Source: Clostridiales bacterium
Lineage (GTDB): Bacteria > Bacillota_A > Clostridia > Oscillospirales > Oscillospiraceae
DNA: 55,863 nucleotides
Direction: 5' to 3'
Assembly: GCA_004553625.1 (NCBI GenBank)
Contig: SFKX01000018.1
Coordinates: 1 to 55,863 of the forward strand
The notes below the pieces were generated by a model. That model was given only the letters and a program-made list of their open reading frames with translations. It searched no databases and was not told the DNA's origin. Position numbers and translations under genes: made by a program. Position 1 is the first letter of the stretch. Each line of letters starts with the position of its first letter. Of the stretch, positions 7,985-15,189 are shown piece by piece.

Positions 7985-8320
7985 ATGCACGAGCTAGCGA
8001 TAATGCAGAGCGTCGTGGCCGTCTGCGAGCGGGAGGCTGCGGAAAAGGGCTTCCGCCGGGTCGAGAGGATAGACCTTGCGGTCGGGGCGCTGAGCGGCTT
8101 CGAGCCGGAGTGTATGTTCGAATTTTTCCCCGCAGCTGCCGCTGGCAGCGTGGCAGAGGGCGCAAAGCTGACGACGCGGGTCATCCCCGCCGCCATAGAG
8201 TGTCCGGACTGCGGCTACTCGGGTGAGGCGAAGGGCGCCGAATGTCCCCAATGCGGGGGCTGGAGCTTCAGACTCACGCAGGGCAGGGAATTTTATATTG
8301 ATTCTATCGTAGTTGAGTAA
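7985..8320 (+). CDS. hypA: HypA, nickel-insertion chaperone
   Basis: HypA binds nickel through its N-terminal MHE motif and delivers it to the large subunit with HypB. This 111-residue protein has MHELAIMQSVV at the start and a structural zinc site (CPDC and CPQC, residues ~73-93). It is inserted between mbhL and mbhA, not with the other hyp genes, so it is made next to the subunit that receives the nickel. No hypB is present in the window. Confidence 0.96.
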   Translation: MHELAIMQSVVAVCEREAAEKGFRRVERIDLAVGALSGFEPECMFEFFPAAAAGSVAEGAKLTTRVIPAAIECPDCGYSGEAKGAECPQCGGWSFRLTQGREFYIDSIVVE

Positions 8321-8336
8321 AACAGGAGGTGTCGAC

Positions 8337-8864
8337 TTGGAAGCAAAGCGTAAGACGACGTTTGGCGCGTGGTTTGCCACGTTCGTACTGTGCTACTTCT
8401 TCTGGATACTATTGACGGGCTCGTTCGCCTGGCAGGAGCTCGTAGCGGGCGCGGTGGTCTCGGCGGGCGTGGCGCTGTTTTCGGCGCGCTGGTTCGTACA
8501 CGAGTCCCCGGGCAGGTTTTTCAGCGGGCGGCTGTTCATTCTCATCTGGTATTGCGTGGCCATCTTCCCCTGGGAGCTCATAAAGGCCAATTGCGACATG
8601 GCAAAGCGCGCGCTGTCTCCCAAGCTGAAGATAAACCCCGGAATCATCAAGGTGCCGGTGGACGTACCCACGGAATACGGCAAGACCATGCTGGCCAACT
8701 CCATAACCCTCACGCCCGGTACCATCACGGTGGATATAGACGAGCACGAGGGCCAGACCTGGTATTACATCCACTGGATAGACGTGGTGGAGACTGACAG
8801 GACGGCGGCGGGCGAGATAATAAAGGGCCGCATGGAAAAATGGCTGAGGAGGATATGGCAATGA
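8337..8864 (+). CDS. mbhA: Hydrogenase ion-translocation subunit MbhA (MrpE-like)
   Basis: This MrpE/MnhE-family membrane subunit is part of the Mrp-antiporter-like module that couples the hydrogenase to Na+/H+ movement. It has two or three N-terminal hydrophobic helices (residues ~10-75), then a short soluble domain with ELIKANCDMAKRAL and the LANSITLTPGT motif characteristic of the family. The start is TTG at 8337, set by AGGAGGT seven bases upstream. It is the first of eight consecutive Mrp/Mbh-type genes. Confidence 0.9.
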   Translation: MEAKRKTTFGAWFATFVLCYFFWILLTGSFAWQELVAGAVVSAGVALFSARWFVHESPGRFFSGRLFILIWYCVAIFPWELIKANCDMAKRALSPKLKINPGIIKVPVDVPTEYGKTMLANSITLTPGTITVDIDEHEGQTWYYIHWIDVVETDRTAAGEIIKGRMEKWLRRIWQ

Positions 8865-9115
8865 TCGAATATATATACTTTGCCATTTTCTACATACTGT
8901 GCTGCTTCATAGTCATCTGGCGGCTCATAAAGGGACCCACGGCCCCTGACAGACTGGTCGCGGGCGACTGCGTGGACGTGCTGACGGACATGGCGCTGGT
9001 GCTGGTGGCCATGTATTCGGGCAGGGGCATCTACCTGGACATCGCCATCGTGACGGCCATACTGGGCTTCCTCAGCCAGGTGCTGATAGGCAAGTATCTG
9101 GAGGGCACGCTATGA
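8861..9115 (+). CDS. mbhB: Hydrogenase subunit MbhB (MrpF-like)
   Basis: A small three-helix membrane protein of the MrpF/MnhF family, about 84 residues, with the family motif KGPTAPDRLVAGD in the first loop. The ATG at 8861 forms an ATGA overlap with the mbhA stop and sits eight bases after AGGAGG; in-frame ATGs at 8840 and 8855 are upstream of or too close to that site. It belongs to the ion-translocation part of the complex. Confidence 0.9.
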   Translation: MIEYIYFAIFYILCCFIVIWRLIKGPTAPDRLVAGDCVDVLTDMALVLVAMYSGRGIYLDIAIVTAILGFLSQVLIGKYLEGTL

Positions 9116-9510
9116 ACATTGTACTCAGGGTCATAATAGACCTCTTCATAGTAGGCGGCTGTTTCTTCGCCTTTGCGGGAGCGGTGGGCATAGTGCGTAT
9201 GCCGGATACGTTCTCGAGGATGCAGAGCTCGACGAATATCACAACGCTCGGAATCTTGCTGACTCTGGTGGGCGCGTTTTTGTATTTCCTGCTGGTCATG
9301 CACAGCTGGGGCAGCGCGGCGAAGGTCGTCGTCATCGGCGTACTGACCGTTGTGGCGAACCCCGTCGGCGGTCACGCGGTGGCCCGCGCGGCCTACAGGA
9401 TAGGAGTCAGGCCGAAGCGCGAGCTGGTCGTGGACGACTTGGCAGACCCGGAAGCCTGCGTTGAGCCCGAGGCTCCGGCAGAAGTGGAAAAGGAGGGTGA
9501 CGAGGCATGA
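9112..9510 (+). CDS. mbhC: Hydrogenase subunit MbhC (MrpG-like)
   Basis: An MrpG/MnhG-family subunit of 132 residues with three hydrophobic helices and the family motif VGIVRMPDTFSRMQ after the first helix. The hydrophilic acidic tail (about 35 residues, rich in Glu, Pro and Ala) is longer than the core domain needs. Its start overlaps the mbhB stop as ATGA. With MbhA and MbhB it forms the small-subunit cluster of the Mrp-like module. Confidence 0.9.
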   Translation: MNIVLRVIIDLFIVGGCFFAFAGAVGIVRMPDTFSRMQSSTNITTLGILLTLVGAFLYFLLVMHSWGSAAKVVVIGVLTVVANPVGGHAVARAAYRIGVRPKRELVVDDLADPEACVEPEAPAEVEKEGDEA

Positions 9511-9767
9511 TAACACCGGTGTACATCCTCAACGCGCTCATAGTCCTCGGCATAGTTGTGAGCGCAGTGCTGACGGTAACGGCCAAGCGCACGCTCACCA
9601 GCATCATCTGTCTTGCGGCCTGCGGCGCATTTGTGTCGCTGGAGTTCATAATGCTCCAGGCCCCGGACGTGGCGATAGCCGAGGCGGCGGTCGGCGTCGT
9701 GCTCACGACTATAATCTTCGTTGTGGCGCTGCGCAAGACCGGCGGAAAGGGGGAGGATGAGAAATGA
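9507..9767 (+). CDS. mbhD: Hydrogenase subunit MbhD (MrpA C-terminal-like)
   Basis: An 86-residue membrane protein with three helices, corresponding to part of the C-terminal extension of MrpA. The segment LQAPDVAIAEAAVG is the hallmark of the MbhD/DUF4040 family, and its acidic residues within the membrane are thought to line the ion path. The start overlaps the mbhC stop (ATGA). A lysine- and glutamate-rich tail overlaps mbhE by 4 bp. Confidence 0.9.
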   Translation: MITPVYILNALIVLGIVVSAVLTVTAKRTLTSIICLAACGAFVSLEFIMLQAPDVAIAEAAVGVVLTTIIFVVALRKTGGKGEDEK

Positions 9768-10120
9768 AAAAGCTCGTTCTGGCAGTCTCGCTCATTGTCA
9801 TCCTGATAACCGGCGTCATCTCCGTAGTTTACATGCAGAGGGAGATCCCCGTGACCTACGACGGCAGGGGTACTGAGGTCTACCAGCTGCAGCAGGACCC
9901 GGAGAGCTATGACGTATCCGACCCGGACGGCGCGGCGAGCATAATCGTTCAGGAGAACCTCTCAAAGACGCAGGCGGTGAACAACGTCACGGCGATAGTG
10001 TTCGACTTCCGTGGCTACGACACCCTGGGCGAGAGCTTTGTCCTGCTCATCGCCATAACCGGCGCCACCGTCATCCTGCGGCGTCAGACCAAGAGATGGG
10101 AGGGCGGCCGCAATGAATAA
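9764..10120 (+). CDS. mbhE: Hydrogenase subunit MbhE
   Basis: A 118-residue membrane subunit with one N-terminal helix, a soluble loop of about 60 residues, and a C-terminal helix. The stretch VNNVTAIVFDFRGYDTLGES is the recognisable MbhE/MrpA-C-terminal motif. It continues the MbhD-MbhE pair that together replace the end of MrpA. ATGA overlap with mbhD upstream and an 8-bp overlap with mbhF downstream suggest tight translational coupling. Confidence 0.88.
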   Translation: MKKLVLAVSLIVILITGVISVVYMQREIPVTYDGRGTEVYQLQQDPESYDVSDPDGAASIIVQENLSKTQAVNNVTAIVFDFRGYDTLGESFVLLIAITGATVILRRQTKRWEGGRNE

Positions 10121-10619
10121 GAAGTGGAAGCGCGACGACCTCATAGTCCGCTCCCTGGCGGATAACTACCTGCCCATAGCTCTGGTCCTGGGCTTTTACG
10201 TCATACTTCACGGCAACATAAGCCCCGGCGGCGGCTTCCAGGGCGGCGTCCTGGCGGCGAGCGGCGTGCTGCTGCTCTACCTGGGCTACGGCTTCAGGGG
10301 TATCGCCACGGCGATAAACATGGAGCGCATGCACAGGCTGGAGGCCGTGGGCGCCATCGCCTATGTGCTCTTCGCCATGCTGGGCATCTTCGCGGGCTAC
10401 AACTTCTGCCGGAACATCCTCTGGAACAGCGGCAGCATAGGCGACCTGTGGAGCTCCGGCACGATAGCGCTCATGAACTACGCGGTCGGCTTCAAGGTGC
10501 TGACGGGCGTGGGCTTCCTGCTGCTGCTGGTGATCTACCTGCTCGGCATGGACGAGGACCACGAGTTTGACGGCACCATACCCACCACCGAGCAAGAGGA
10601 AGGGGGGCTGTCCAAATGA
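10113..10619 (+). CDS. mbhF: Hydrogenase subunit MbhF (MrpB-like)
   Basis: An MrpB/MnhB-family membrane subunit of 168 residues with four helices. The motif ISPGGGFQGGVLAA in the second helix region is diagnostic. A hydrophilic C-terminal tail of about 25 residues is on the soluble side. It starts inside the mbhE 3' end and ends in an ATGA overlap with mbhG. Confidence 0.92.
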   Translation: MNKKWKRDDLIVRSLADNYLPIALVLGFYVILHGNISPGGGFQGGVLAASGVLLLYLGYGFRGIATAINMERMHRLEAVGAIAYVLFAMLGIFAGYNFCRNILWNSGSIGDLWSSGTIALMNYAVGFKVLTGVGFLLLLVIYLLGMDEDHEFDGTIPTTEQEEGGLSK

Positions 10620-10966
10620 TGCTGGCAAACTACATCGGAGCGGTAGCCCTGGTAGTCATCGGCTTTTACGCAATGGCCATGAAGCGGGACATCATCAAGA
10701 TAGTCGTCGGCATGGGCCTTGTGGACTACGGCCTGAACCTCATGATAGTCTCGATAGGCTTCAACGAAGGCGGCACCGCGCCGATATATACCTTCGGGGA
10801 GCTGACGAGCGGAATGTACTTTGTGGACCCCATCCCCCAGGCGCTGACGCTGACGAGCATAGTCATCGGCGCCTGCGTGACGGCGATGGCCCTGGCGCTC
10901 TGCGTGCGGCTGTATAAGGAATACGGCACGCTCGACGCGCATGAGATAAGGAGGCTGCACGGATGA
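10616..10966 (+). CDS. mbhG: Hydrogenase subunit MbhG (MrpC/NuoK-like)
   Basis: A three-helix NuoK/MrpC-family subunit of 116 residues. The segment DPIPQALTLTSIVIGACVTA is characteristic, and the glutamate- and lysine-containing helices are expected to form part of the ion channel between MbhF and MbhH. It overlaps both neighbours as ATGA junctions. Confidence 0.92.
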   Translation: MMLANYIGAVALVVIGFYAMAMKRDIIKIVVGMGLVDYGLNLMIVSIGFNEGGTAPIYTFGELTSGMYFVDPIPQALTLTSIVIGACVTAMALALCVRLYKEYGTLDAHEIRRLHG

Positions 10967-12879
10967 CATACGATGTGTATATGCATTTCCCCGTGCTCGC
11001 CATAATGACGCTCTTTGTCGGCGCGTTCCTGGTGACGCTCGCGGGCAAGCGCGAGACGCTCAGGAACATCATAGCCGGCGCGGCCGTGCTCATTTCGCTG
11101 ACGCTTATGGCGCTGCTCATAAAGCCCGTCATGATAGACGGCGAGATCGTCACCTACTGGATGGGCAACTGGGAGCCGGTGAACGGATACGCTATCGGCA
11201 TCGCGATAGAGGTTGACGCGCTGAGCCTGTTCTTCGGCCTGCTCGTGGCCATAGCGGTGGCCTGCTCCTGCTTCTATTCGTTCAGGTACATGAAACAGGA
11301 CGACGCGCGCGGCGGCTATTTCACGCTGTACCTCATGCTGGCGGGCGGCGTCATGGGCATAGTGCTCTCAGGCGACCTCTTCAACATCTACGTCATGCTC
11401 GAGGTCATGACCTTTGCGGCGGTGGGCCTGACGGCCTTCCGCACCTGGAACCCGAACGCGCGCGAGGCGGCGTTCAAGTACCTCGTGGTCGGTTCCATCG
11501 GCTCGAGCTGCGTGCTGCTCGGCACGGCGCTGGTCTACGCCCAGTGCCACACGCTGAACCTCGCGCAGATCTCGGCGCTCATCCCGGGCAACATGAACCC
11601 GACGATGATCCTGGCCTTCGCGCTGCTCTTCACGGGCTTCGGCTGCAAGAGCTTCATGTTCCCCTTCCACCCGATAGCCGCCGACGCGCACGGCGCTGCG
11701 CCCAGCTCGGTCTCCGTGCTCATCTCGGGCGTGTTCACCAAGACGGGCGTCTACGGCATCATCAGGGTGAGCTACTTCCTGTTCCGCAGCATGGGCCTGC
11801 CGGCCATGCAGACGGGTCTGGTTCTGATAGGCTGCGTATCAATGTTCGTGTGCGTGACGATGGCTCTCAACCAGCATGACTTCAAGCGTCTGCTGGCCTT
11901 CCACAGCATCTCGCAGATAGGCTACATTCTGACGAGCCTCGGCCTGTGCACGGCGCTGGGCATAGCGGGCGGCCTGTACCACGCGATAAACCACACGCTC
12001 TTCAAGGGCCTTTTGTTCCTCACGGCCGGCGCGGTGCTCTACGCCACCGGCACGACCTACCTGGAGAAGCTCGGCGGCCTCGCACGGAAGATGCCGCAGA
12101 CGGCGGCCCTGTTTCTCATAGGCGCGTTCTCGATAAGCGGCATACCGCCCTTCAACGGCTTTTACTCGAAGTGGCTCATCTACCAGGCGACCTTCGAGAA
12201 GGCGGCGGAGACGGGCAGCATCGGCTACGCGCTGGTGACGGTCGTCTGCGTTGTGACGAGCGTGCTGACACTGGCGTCGTTCATCAAGGTCGGGCAGTCG
12301 GTGTTCTTCGGCCAGATGCCGCTGGAGTTTGAAAACGTCAAGGAGACCCCGCTTTCAATGCGCATCCCGATGTGGATAATGGCGGCGCTGTGCGTGTTCA
12401 CGGGCGTTGCGCCGAATGTGATGATAAAGTACATCATAGGCCCGGCGACGGGCGCGGTGCTGAACTTCACCGGCTACATAGACGCGGCGATGGGCGAAGG
12501 CTATGCGGCCGCCACAGTCACGGATGGGAACCTGCTGGCCGAGCCCAGACTGATGTCCATAGGCGCATGGGACCCGGTGAACTGGCTGCTGCTGTTCGTC
12601 ATAGTGCTGGCGGCGGTGTTCCTGGTGAGCATACTCGGCAAGCGCGACAGGGGTGAAGTAAACTGCGCGCCGGACTCCAAGCACGCCGTGTTCTTCGGCG
12701 GCGAGGAGGCCCAGTATTCGCACGTGGCGAGCGGAGACCTCTTCTGGGGCTTCAAGCACAACCTGCGCGGCTACCTCGGCTTCATGTCCAAGGCGCACAG
12801 CGGCGTGACGAACGATTACGTCCTCTGGGGCATCACGGCCCTTGCGGTGATAATCGTGTATTGCTTCGCATTCATGTAA
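10963..12879 (+). CDS. mbhH: Antiporter-like subunit MbhH with C-terminal MbhI-like extension (fusion)
   Basis: The main ion-pumping subunit, homologous to MrpD and NuoL/M/N. Residues 1 to about 520 carry the conserved antiporter core with Glu and Lys in the predicted helices (for example VMLEVMTFAAVGL, FPFHPIAADAHGAAPSSVS, AINHTLFKGLLFL). The protein is 638 residues long, while stand-alone MbhH/MrpD proteins are near 500. From about residue 526 a separate segment follows: one helix, a hydrophilic stretch with FFGGEEAQYSHVASGD and FKHNLRGYLGF, then a last helix. This is the size and layout of MbhI, and no separate mbhI exists in the cluster, so a fusion is the likely explanation. The MbhI assignment is inference; the length and domain break are seen. 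Confidence 0.9.
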   Translation: MTYDVYMHFPVLAIMTLFVGAFLVTLAGKRETLRNIIAGAAVLISLTLMALLIKPVMIDGEIVTYWMGNWEPVNGYAIGIAIEVDALSLFFGLLVAIAVACSCFYSFRYMKQDDARGGYFTLYLMLAGGVMGIVLSGDLFNIYVMLEVMTFAAVGLTAFRTWNPNAREAAFKYLVVGSIGSSCVLLGTALVYAQCHTLNLAQISALIPGNMNPTMILAFALLFTGFGCKSFMFPFHPIAADAHGAAPSSVSVLISGVFTKTGVYGIIRVSYFLFRSMGLPAMQTGLVLIGCVSMFVCVTMALNQHDFKRLLAFHSISQIGYILTSLGLCTALGIAGGLYHAINHTLFKGLLFLTAGAVLYATGTTYLEKLGGLARKMPQTAALFLIGAFSISGIPPFNGFYSKWLIYQATFEKAAETGSIGYALVTVVCVVTSVLTLASFIKVGQSVFFGQMPLEFENVKETPLSMRIPMWIMAALCVFTGVAPNVMIKYIIGPATGAVLNFTGYIDAAMGEGYAAATVTDGNLLAEPRLMSIGAWDPVNWLLLFVIVLAAVFLVSILGKRDRGEVNCAPDSKHAVFFGGEEAQYSHVASGDLFWGFKHNLRGYLGFMSKAHSGVTNDYVLWGITALAVIIVYCFAFM

Positions 12880-12894
12880 GGGGGTGGACGAGAG

Positions 12895-13842
12895 ATGGAA
12901 ATACTGATAAAAGCAGTCTATATCCTCATATTCCCCGGCCTTCTGTTCGCCACCGTGTTTGGGCTCTGGCTCGCGGGCATAGACAGGAAGCTCCTCGCCC
13001 GGATGCAGAAGCGAATCGGGCCTCCCGTTTTGCAGCCGACCTATGACTTCTTCAAGCTCCTGGGCAAGGAGACCATCGTCCCGGCGGGCGCGGCGAAGCT
13101 GACCTTCCTGGCCGCCCCGTATGTAGGGCTCATAAGCCTGGTAGTGACGGCGCTGTTCATACCGATAGGCGGCCTGCAGGCCTTTGGCGGCGTGGCGGAT
13201 ACGGTGGTTATCCTGTACCTGCTGGCGATACCCTCCCTGGCGATCATCTTCGGCGGCTCGGCGTCGGGCTCGCCCTTTGCGGGCGTCGGCGTTTCGAGGT
13301 CGATGGTGACGATAATGAGCTACGAGCTGCCGCTCATCCTTGTGCTCCTGGCCGTGGGCCGGGCGGCGGGCTTCGGCTACACGACCTTCTCGCTGGAGCA
13401 GATAACGGTCATACAGAGCCTGAGCGGCCCCTTCCTGCTGGACTGGCGGCTCATCCCGGCGGCCGTGGCAATGCTGCTGGTCATCCCCTGCGAGGTGGGC
13501 GCGCACCCCTTTGATGTGGGCGAGGCGGAGACCGAGATCTGCGAAGGTCCGCTGGTCGAATACAGCGGCGCTCCGCTGGCTGTGTTCAAGCTCTCGCACT
13601 GCATCAAGATGTTCATAATGACGGCGCTCTTCACGGCGCTCTTCCTCGGCGGAGTGACGACGGGGATGCTGTGGCTGGACGTCATCATCGCGCTCTGCTT
13701 CTGCACGATCGTGACGGTGGTCAGCATGACGCTGACCCATGCGGTCATGGCGAGGCTTCGCGTGGAGCAGGTGTTCAAGTTCTTCTGGACGGTGGTCAGC
13801 GGGCTGGCGCTCGTGAGCCTCATCCTCGTGTGGTATGTATAA
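12895..13842 (+). CDS. mbhM: Hydrogenase membrane anchor MbhM (NuoH-like)
   Basis: A 315-residue NuoH/HyfC-family subunit with eight predicted helices that anchors the catalytic arm to the membrane. Family features include ARMQKRIGPPVLQPTYDFFK after the first helix and PFDVGEAETEICEGPLVEYSG in the large loop, which contacts the hydrogenase subunits. The start follows GGGGGTGG. It links the Mrp-like module upstream to the electron-transfer subunits downstream. Confidence 0.95.
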   Translation: MEILIKAVYILIFPGLLFATVFGLWLAGIDRKLLARMQKRIGPPVLQPTYDFFKLLGKETIVPAGAAKLTFLAAPYVGLISLVVTALFIPIGGLQAFGGVADTVVILYLLAIPSLAIIFGGSASGSPFAGVGVSRSMVTIMSYELPLILVLLAVGRAAGFGYTTFSLEQITVIQSLSGPFLLDWRLIPAAVAMLLVIPCEVGAHPFDVGEAETEICEGPLVEYSGAPLAVFKLSHCIKMFIMTALFTALFLGGVTTGMLWLDVIIALCFCTIVTVVSMTLTHAVMARLRVEQVFKFFWTVVSGLALVSLILVWYV

Positions 13843-13854
13843 GGAGGCGGAAGG

Positions 13855-14298
13855 ATGTTCAAAAAGATCATAGACAATTCCGCAGCCAAATCGCCCTGGC
13901 TGTTCCACATCAACGCGGGCAGCTGCAACGGCTGTGACATAGAGCTCGTGGCTGTGCTTACGCCGAGATACGACGCGGAGCGCCTGGGCTTCAAGCTGGC
14001 CGGCACGCCGAGGCATGCGGACATCGTAGTGGTGTCCGGCCCAATCACCGCGCAGTCGAAGGACAGGGTCATCCGGACGATAGAGCAGGTCCCGGACCCG
14101 AAGGTCATCGTGACGCTGGGCAGCTGTCCGAGGTCCTGCAACGTGTTCAAGGGCAGCTATTCCGTCGTGGGACCGCTGGATAAGTATGTGGATATCGACG
14201 TGTCGATAGCGGGCTGCGCGCCTAAGCCGGAGGCCATCATAGACGGCCTGGCTCTTGCGACGCAGATACTCAAGGAGAAAAGGGGGGCCAAGGAATGA
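13855..14298 (+). CDS. mbhJ: Hydrogenase small subunit MbhJ (NuoB-like, proximal [4Fe-4S])
   Basis: A 147-residue NuoB-family subunit carrying the [4Fe-4S] cluster next to the NiFe site. The four expected ligands are visible: GSCNGCD (C24, C27), GSCP (C91) and GCAPKP (C121). It passes electrons from MbhN to MbhL. AAGGAGG precedes the ATG. Its end overlaps mbhN as ATGA. Confidence 0.95.
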   Translation: MFKKIIDNSAAKSPWLFHINAGSCNGCDIELVAVLTPRYDAERLGFKLAGTPRHADIVVVSGPITAQSKDRVIRTIEQVPDPKVIVTLGSCPRSCNVFKGSYSVVGPLDKYVDIDVSIAGCAPKPEAIIDGLALATQILKEKRGAKE

Positions 14299-14912
14299 TC
14301 CCGTTTCTGAGAGAGGCCGTTACCCAGCTCTTTTCCAAGCCCAGCACCGAGGGTTACCCCTTCGTGCCGAAGGAGGCGCCCGTAGGATATAGGGGCAGGA
14401 TAGTGTTCCACGCGGACAAGTGCATAAGCTGCGGCATGTGCGAGCGCGTCTGCGCGGGCGGCGCGATCTCCACCACCTCGGTCGAGACGGAGGAGGGCCA
14501 GCTCATAACGCGCAAGTTCTTCCTCGGCTCCTGCACCTTTTGCAACACCTGTGCGGACTTCTGCGTGAAGCACGCCATCGAGCTGACGCAGGATTACCAC
14601 ATGGTCGCGCGCTGCGAGGACGACCTGGTCGTCACCGGCACCTACCTCAAGAAGAAGCCGGTGAAGAAGGCCCCGCCCGCCGCCTGCGGCGAGACGGCTG
14701 AACCCGCCGCCGAGGGTCCCAAGCCCCGAGACGACGGCCTGCCCGTCAACGACCCGGCAAAGTGCGTCTACTGCACGCTCTGTGCCAAGAAATGCCCCGC
14801 CGGCGCGCTCACCGTGGACCGCGCGGCCAAGACTTGGACCCTCGACGAGGACAAGTGCATCGCCTGCGGCACCTGCCACGACGTCTGCCCCAAGAAGTGC
14901 ATTATTATGTAA
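14295..14912 (+). CDS. mbhN: Polyferredoxin subunit MbhN (NuoI-like) with extra C-terminal ferredoxin domain
   Basis: The NuoI-type electron-entry subunit. Residues 43-90 hold the usual two [4Fe-4S] motifs (C43/46/49/53 and C80/83/86/90), which deliver electrons from ferredoxin to MbhJ. After a Lys/Pro/Ala-rich linker (about 107-152) a second two-cluster domain follows (C157/160/163/167 and C188/191/194/198, CVYCTLCAKKCP and CIACGTCHDVCP) that looks like a free bacterial ferredoxin. The protein is 205 residues, clearly longer than a bare NuoI-type MbhN. The extra domain may act as a tethered ferredoxin or extended wire; this function is inferred. It is the last gene of the block. Confidence 0.93.
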   Translation: MIPFLREAVTQLFSKPSTEGYPFVPKEAPVGYRGRIVFHADKCISCGMCERVCAGGAISTTSVETEEGQLITRKFFLGSCTFCNTCADFCVKHAIELTQDYHMVARCEDDLVVTGTYLKKKPVKKAPPAACGETAEPAAEGPKPRDDGLPVNDPAKCVYCTLCAKKCPAGALTVDRAAKTWTLDEDKCIACGTCHDVCPKKCIIM

Positions 14913-14923
14913 ACCACATACAA

Positions 14924-15174
14924 CAGACTGAACCGTGGCCCAAAAGGGCCACGATTCAGTCTGCCTCCAAGCCTCGCAGAGTTTCGCGGCCGCAGCCGCG
15001 AAATAAAGTGAGATCATTTTCGGTGGCGGCGTGTACGTCGCCGAAAATACTTCTCGCGGAGCGCAGTGTCGAGTGAAGCGAGGCATGGAGCGCAGCGCAA
15101 ATCTCTTTGTCTGAGAAGGCGGAGCCTTCTCAGACAAGCTGAAAAAACCGTGGCCCCAAAAGGGCCACGGTTTT
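14924..15174. repeat. Mosaic of five hairpins between convergent genes
   Basis: The 277 bp between mbhN and the next gene contain five inverted repeats and no open gene: 14924-14963 (CAGACTGAA arms, one mismatch), 14982-15003 (TTTCGCGGC arms), 15016-15048 (ATTTTCGG arms), 15107-15137 (TTGTCTGAGAAGGC arms, perfect) and 15144-15174 (AAAACCGTGGCCC arms). The first and last share the core CGTGGCCC-AAAA-GGGCCACG, so the element is framed by related palindromes. It resembles a dispersed palindromic intergenic element and not a simple terminator, but copies elsewhere cannot be seen from this window. Confidence 0.6.
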
Positions 15175-15179
15175 GTTTT
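15142..15179. terminator. Bidirectional terminator between mbhN and the membrane-protein gene
   Basis: AAAACCGTGGCCC pairs with GGGCCACGGTTTT over a short CAAAA loop. A-runs on the left and T-runs on the right give U-tracts in both directions. It is placed to end both convergent transcripts. Confidence 0.75.
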
Positions 15180-15189
15180 GCGCCGTGAT

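Noticed and set aside
8313..10966. A free-standing Mrp Na+/H+ antiporter operon
   Set aside because: The Mrp-like genes are embedded between hydrogenase genes and include MbhD and MbhE forms in place of a full MrpA, so they belong to the hydrogenase complex.
12355..14016. Long minus-strand open frame of 553 codons
   Set aside because: Antisense to mbhH, mbhM and mbhJ; the sequence is His/Arg-rich low-quality translation with no domain.
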